Shown in pieces: positions 63,815 to 64,000 of a DNA stretch of 64,000 nucleotides. The position numbers and the translations under genes were made by a program. The notes beneath the pieces are model-generated. The model saw nothing but the letters and a program-made list of their open reading frames with translations. It searched no databases and was not told where the DNA came from. Origin of the DNA: Sedimenticola hydrogenitrophicus (GTDB lineage Bacteria > Pseudomonadota > Gammaproteobacteria > Chromatiales > Chromatiaceae); NCBI RefSeq assembly GCF_029017505.1, contig NZ_JAQGEI010000006.1, positions 1 to 64,000 on the forward strand, in the 5' to 3' direction. The stretch's first letter is position 1; each line of letters opens with the position of its first letter.

Positions 63815-64000
63815 ATGAGATACCAGCCGCCCTACACCATTACCCCTGAGATCCTGAACCGAGTCGCCACGATCAGCGAGACTACCGGGCGTCTAACCGT
63901 GCTCACCGACCAGGCCAAGGCGCTGCGGCTGCGGCGCATAAATCGTATTCGCACCATCCACGGCTCGCTGGCCATTGAGGGTAATACCCTGAGTGAGGTA
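63815..64000 (+). CDS. Second Fic-family protein, N-terminal part (truncated by window)
   Basis: 62 codons visible. Start ATG at 63815, GGGAGG four bases upstream. PYTITPEILNRVATISETTG and HGSLAIEGNTLSE (the class II inhibitory motif S-x-x-x-E-G) are typical of Fic proteins. The catalytic part lies beyond 64000. Confidence 0.78.
   Translation, partial: MRYQPPYTITPEILNRVATISETTGRLTVLTDQAKALRLRRINRIRTIHGSLAIEGNTLSEV

Overview
The window is a GC-rich gammaproteobacterial chromosome segment. Evidence for the lineage: lapA-lapB-pyrF and ratA-rnfH are in the enterobacterial arrangement, recC-recB-recD form one operon, smpB sits next to a one-piece tmRNA with an ANDDNYALAA tag, and fur/bamE/recN/nadK cluster together. 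The grpE-dnaK-dnaJ cluster carries hrcA and a perfect CIRCE element, which enterics lack. A homo-oligomeric, dissimilatory-type ATP sulfurylase (sat) makes a sulfur-oxidising gammaproteobacterium plausible; this is inference.

Core part (1-41.9 kb). 1-3 kb: PhoP/PhoQ-like two-component system with a PepSY-like periplasmic protein, then a glycine-zipper envelope protein. 3.3-10.8 kb: DUF1631 protein with a PilZ protein, a DUF4124-SLT lytic transglycosylase, a GNAT acetyltransferase, a small unknown protein, a short secretin-like protein, an MscS channel and a Sel1-repeat protein. 10.9-13.8 kb: sulfur genes metY and sat. 14.1-14.8 kb: an orphan ParA-type ATPase. 15.2-23.9 kb: recCBD. 24-28.5 kb: pyrF, lapB, lapA, a solitary fliK and a lipoprotein. 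28.5-34.6 kb: dapB, dnaJ, dnaK, grpE, hrcA with CIRCE. 35-41.9 kb: nadK, recN, fur, bamE, rnfH, ratA, an SNF-family transporter, smpB and ssrA (tmRNA).

Accessory part (41.9-64 kb). Immediately after the tmRNA and its terminator the window becomes a defence island. It holds an AbiE-type toxin-antitoxin pair, a complete type I Wadjet operon (jetABCD), and a type I restriction-modification operon. The last is unusual: an Xre regulator, hsdM, a RhuM-family gene, hsdS, an ATPase/HNH pair resembling Septu PtuA/PtuB, then hsdR, with almost every junction overlapping. It is followed by a small unknown gene, a truncated DinD-like gene and two Fic genes, the second cut by the window edge. No integrase or transposase is visible.

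How the parts may work together: Wadjet acts on incoming circular DNA, the HsdRMS complex on unmethylated DNA, and the embedded ATPase/HNH pair may be a second effector under the same promoter, possibly triggered when restriction is evaded. The RM/Septu-like hybrid operon is the best candidate for an undescribed system. Several dispersed repeats occur, and two of them appear to have entered coding sequence (hsdS N terminus, hsdR interior).
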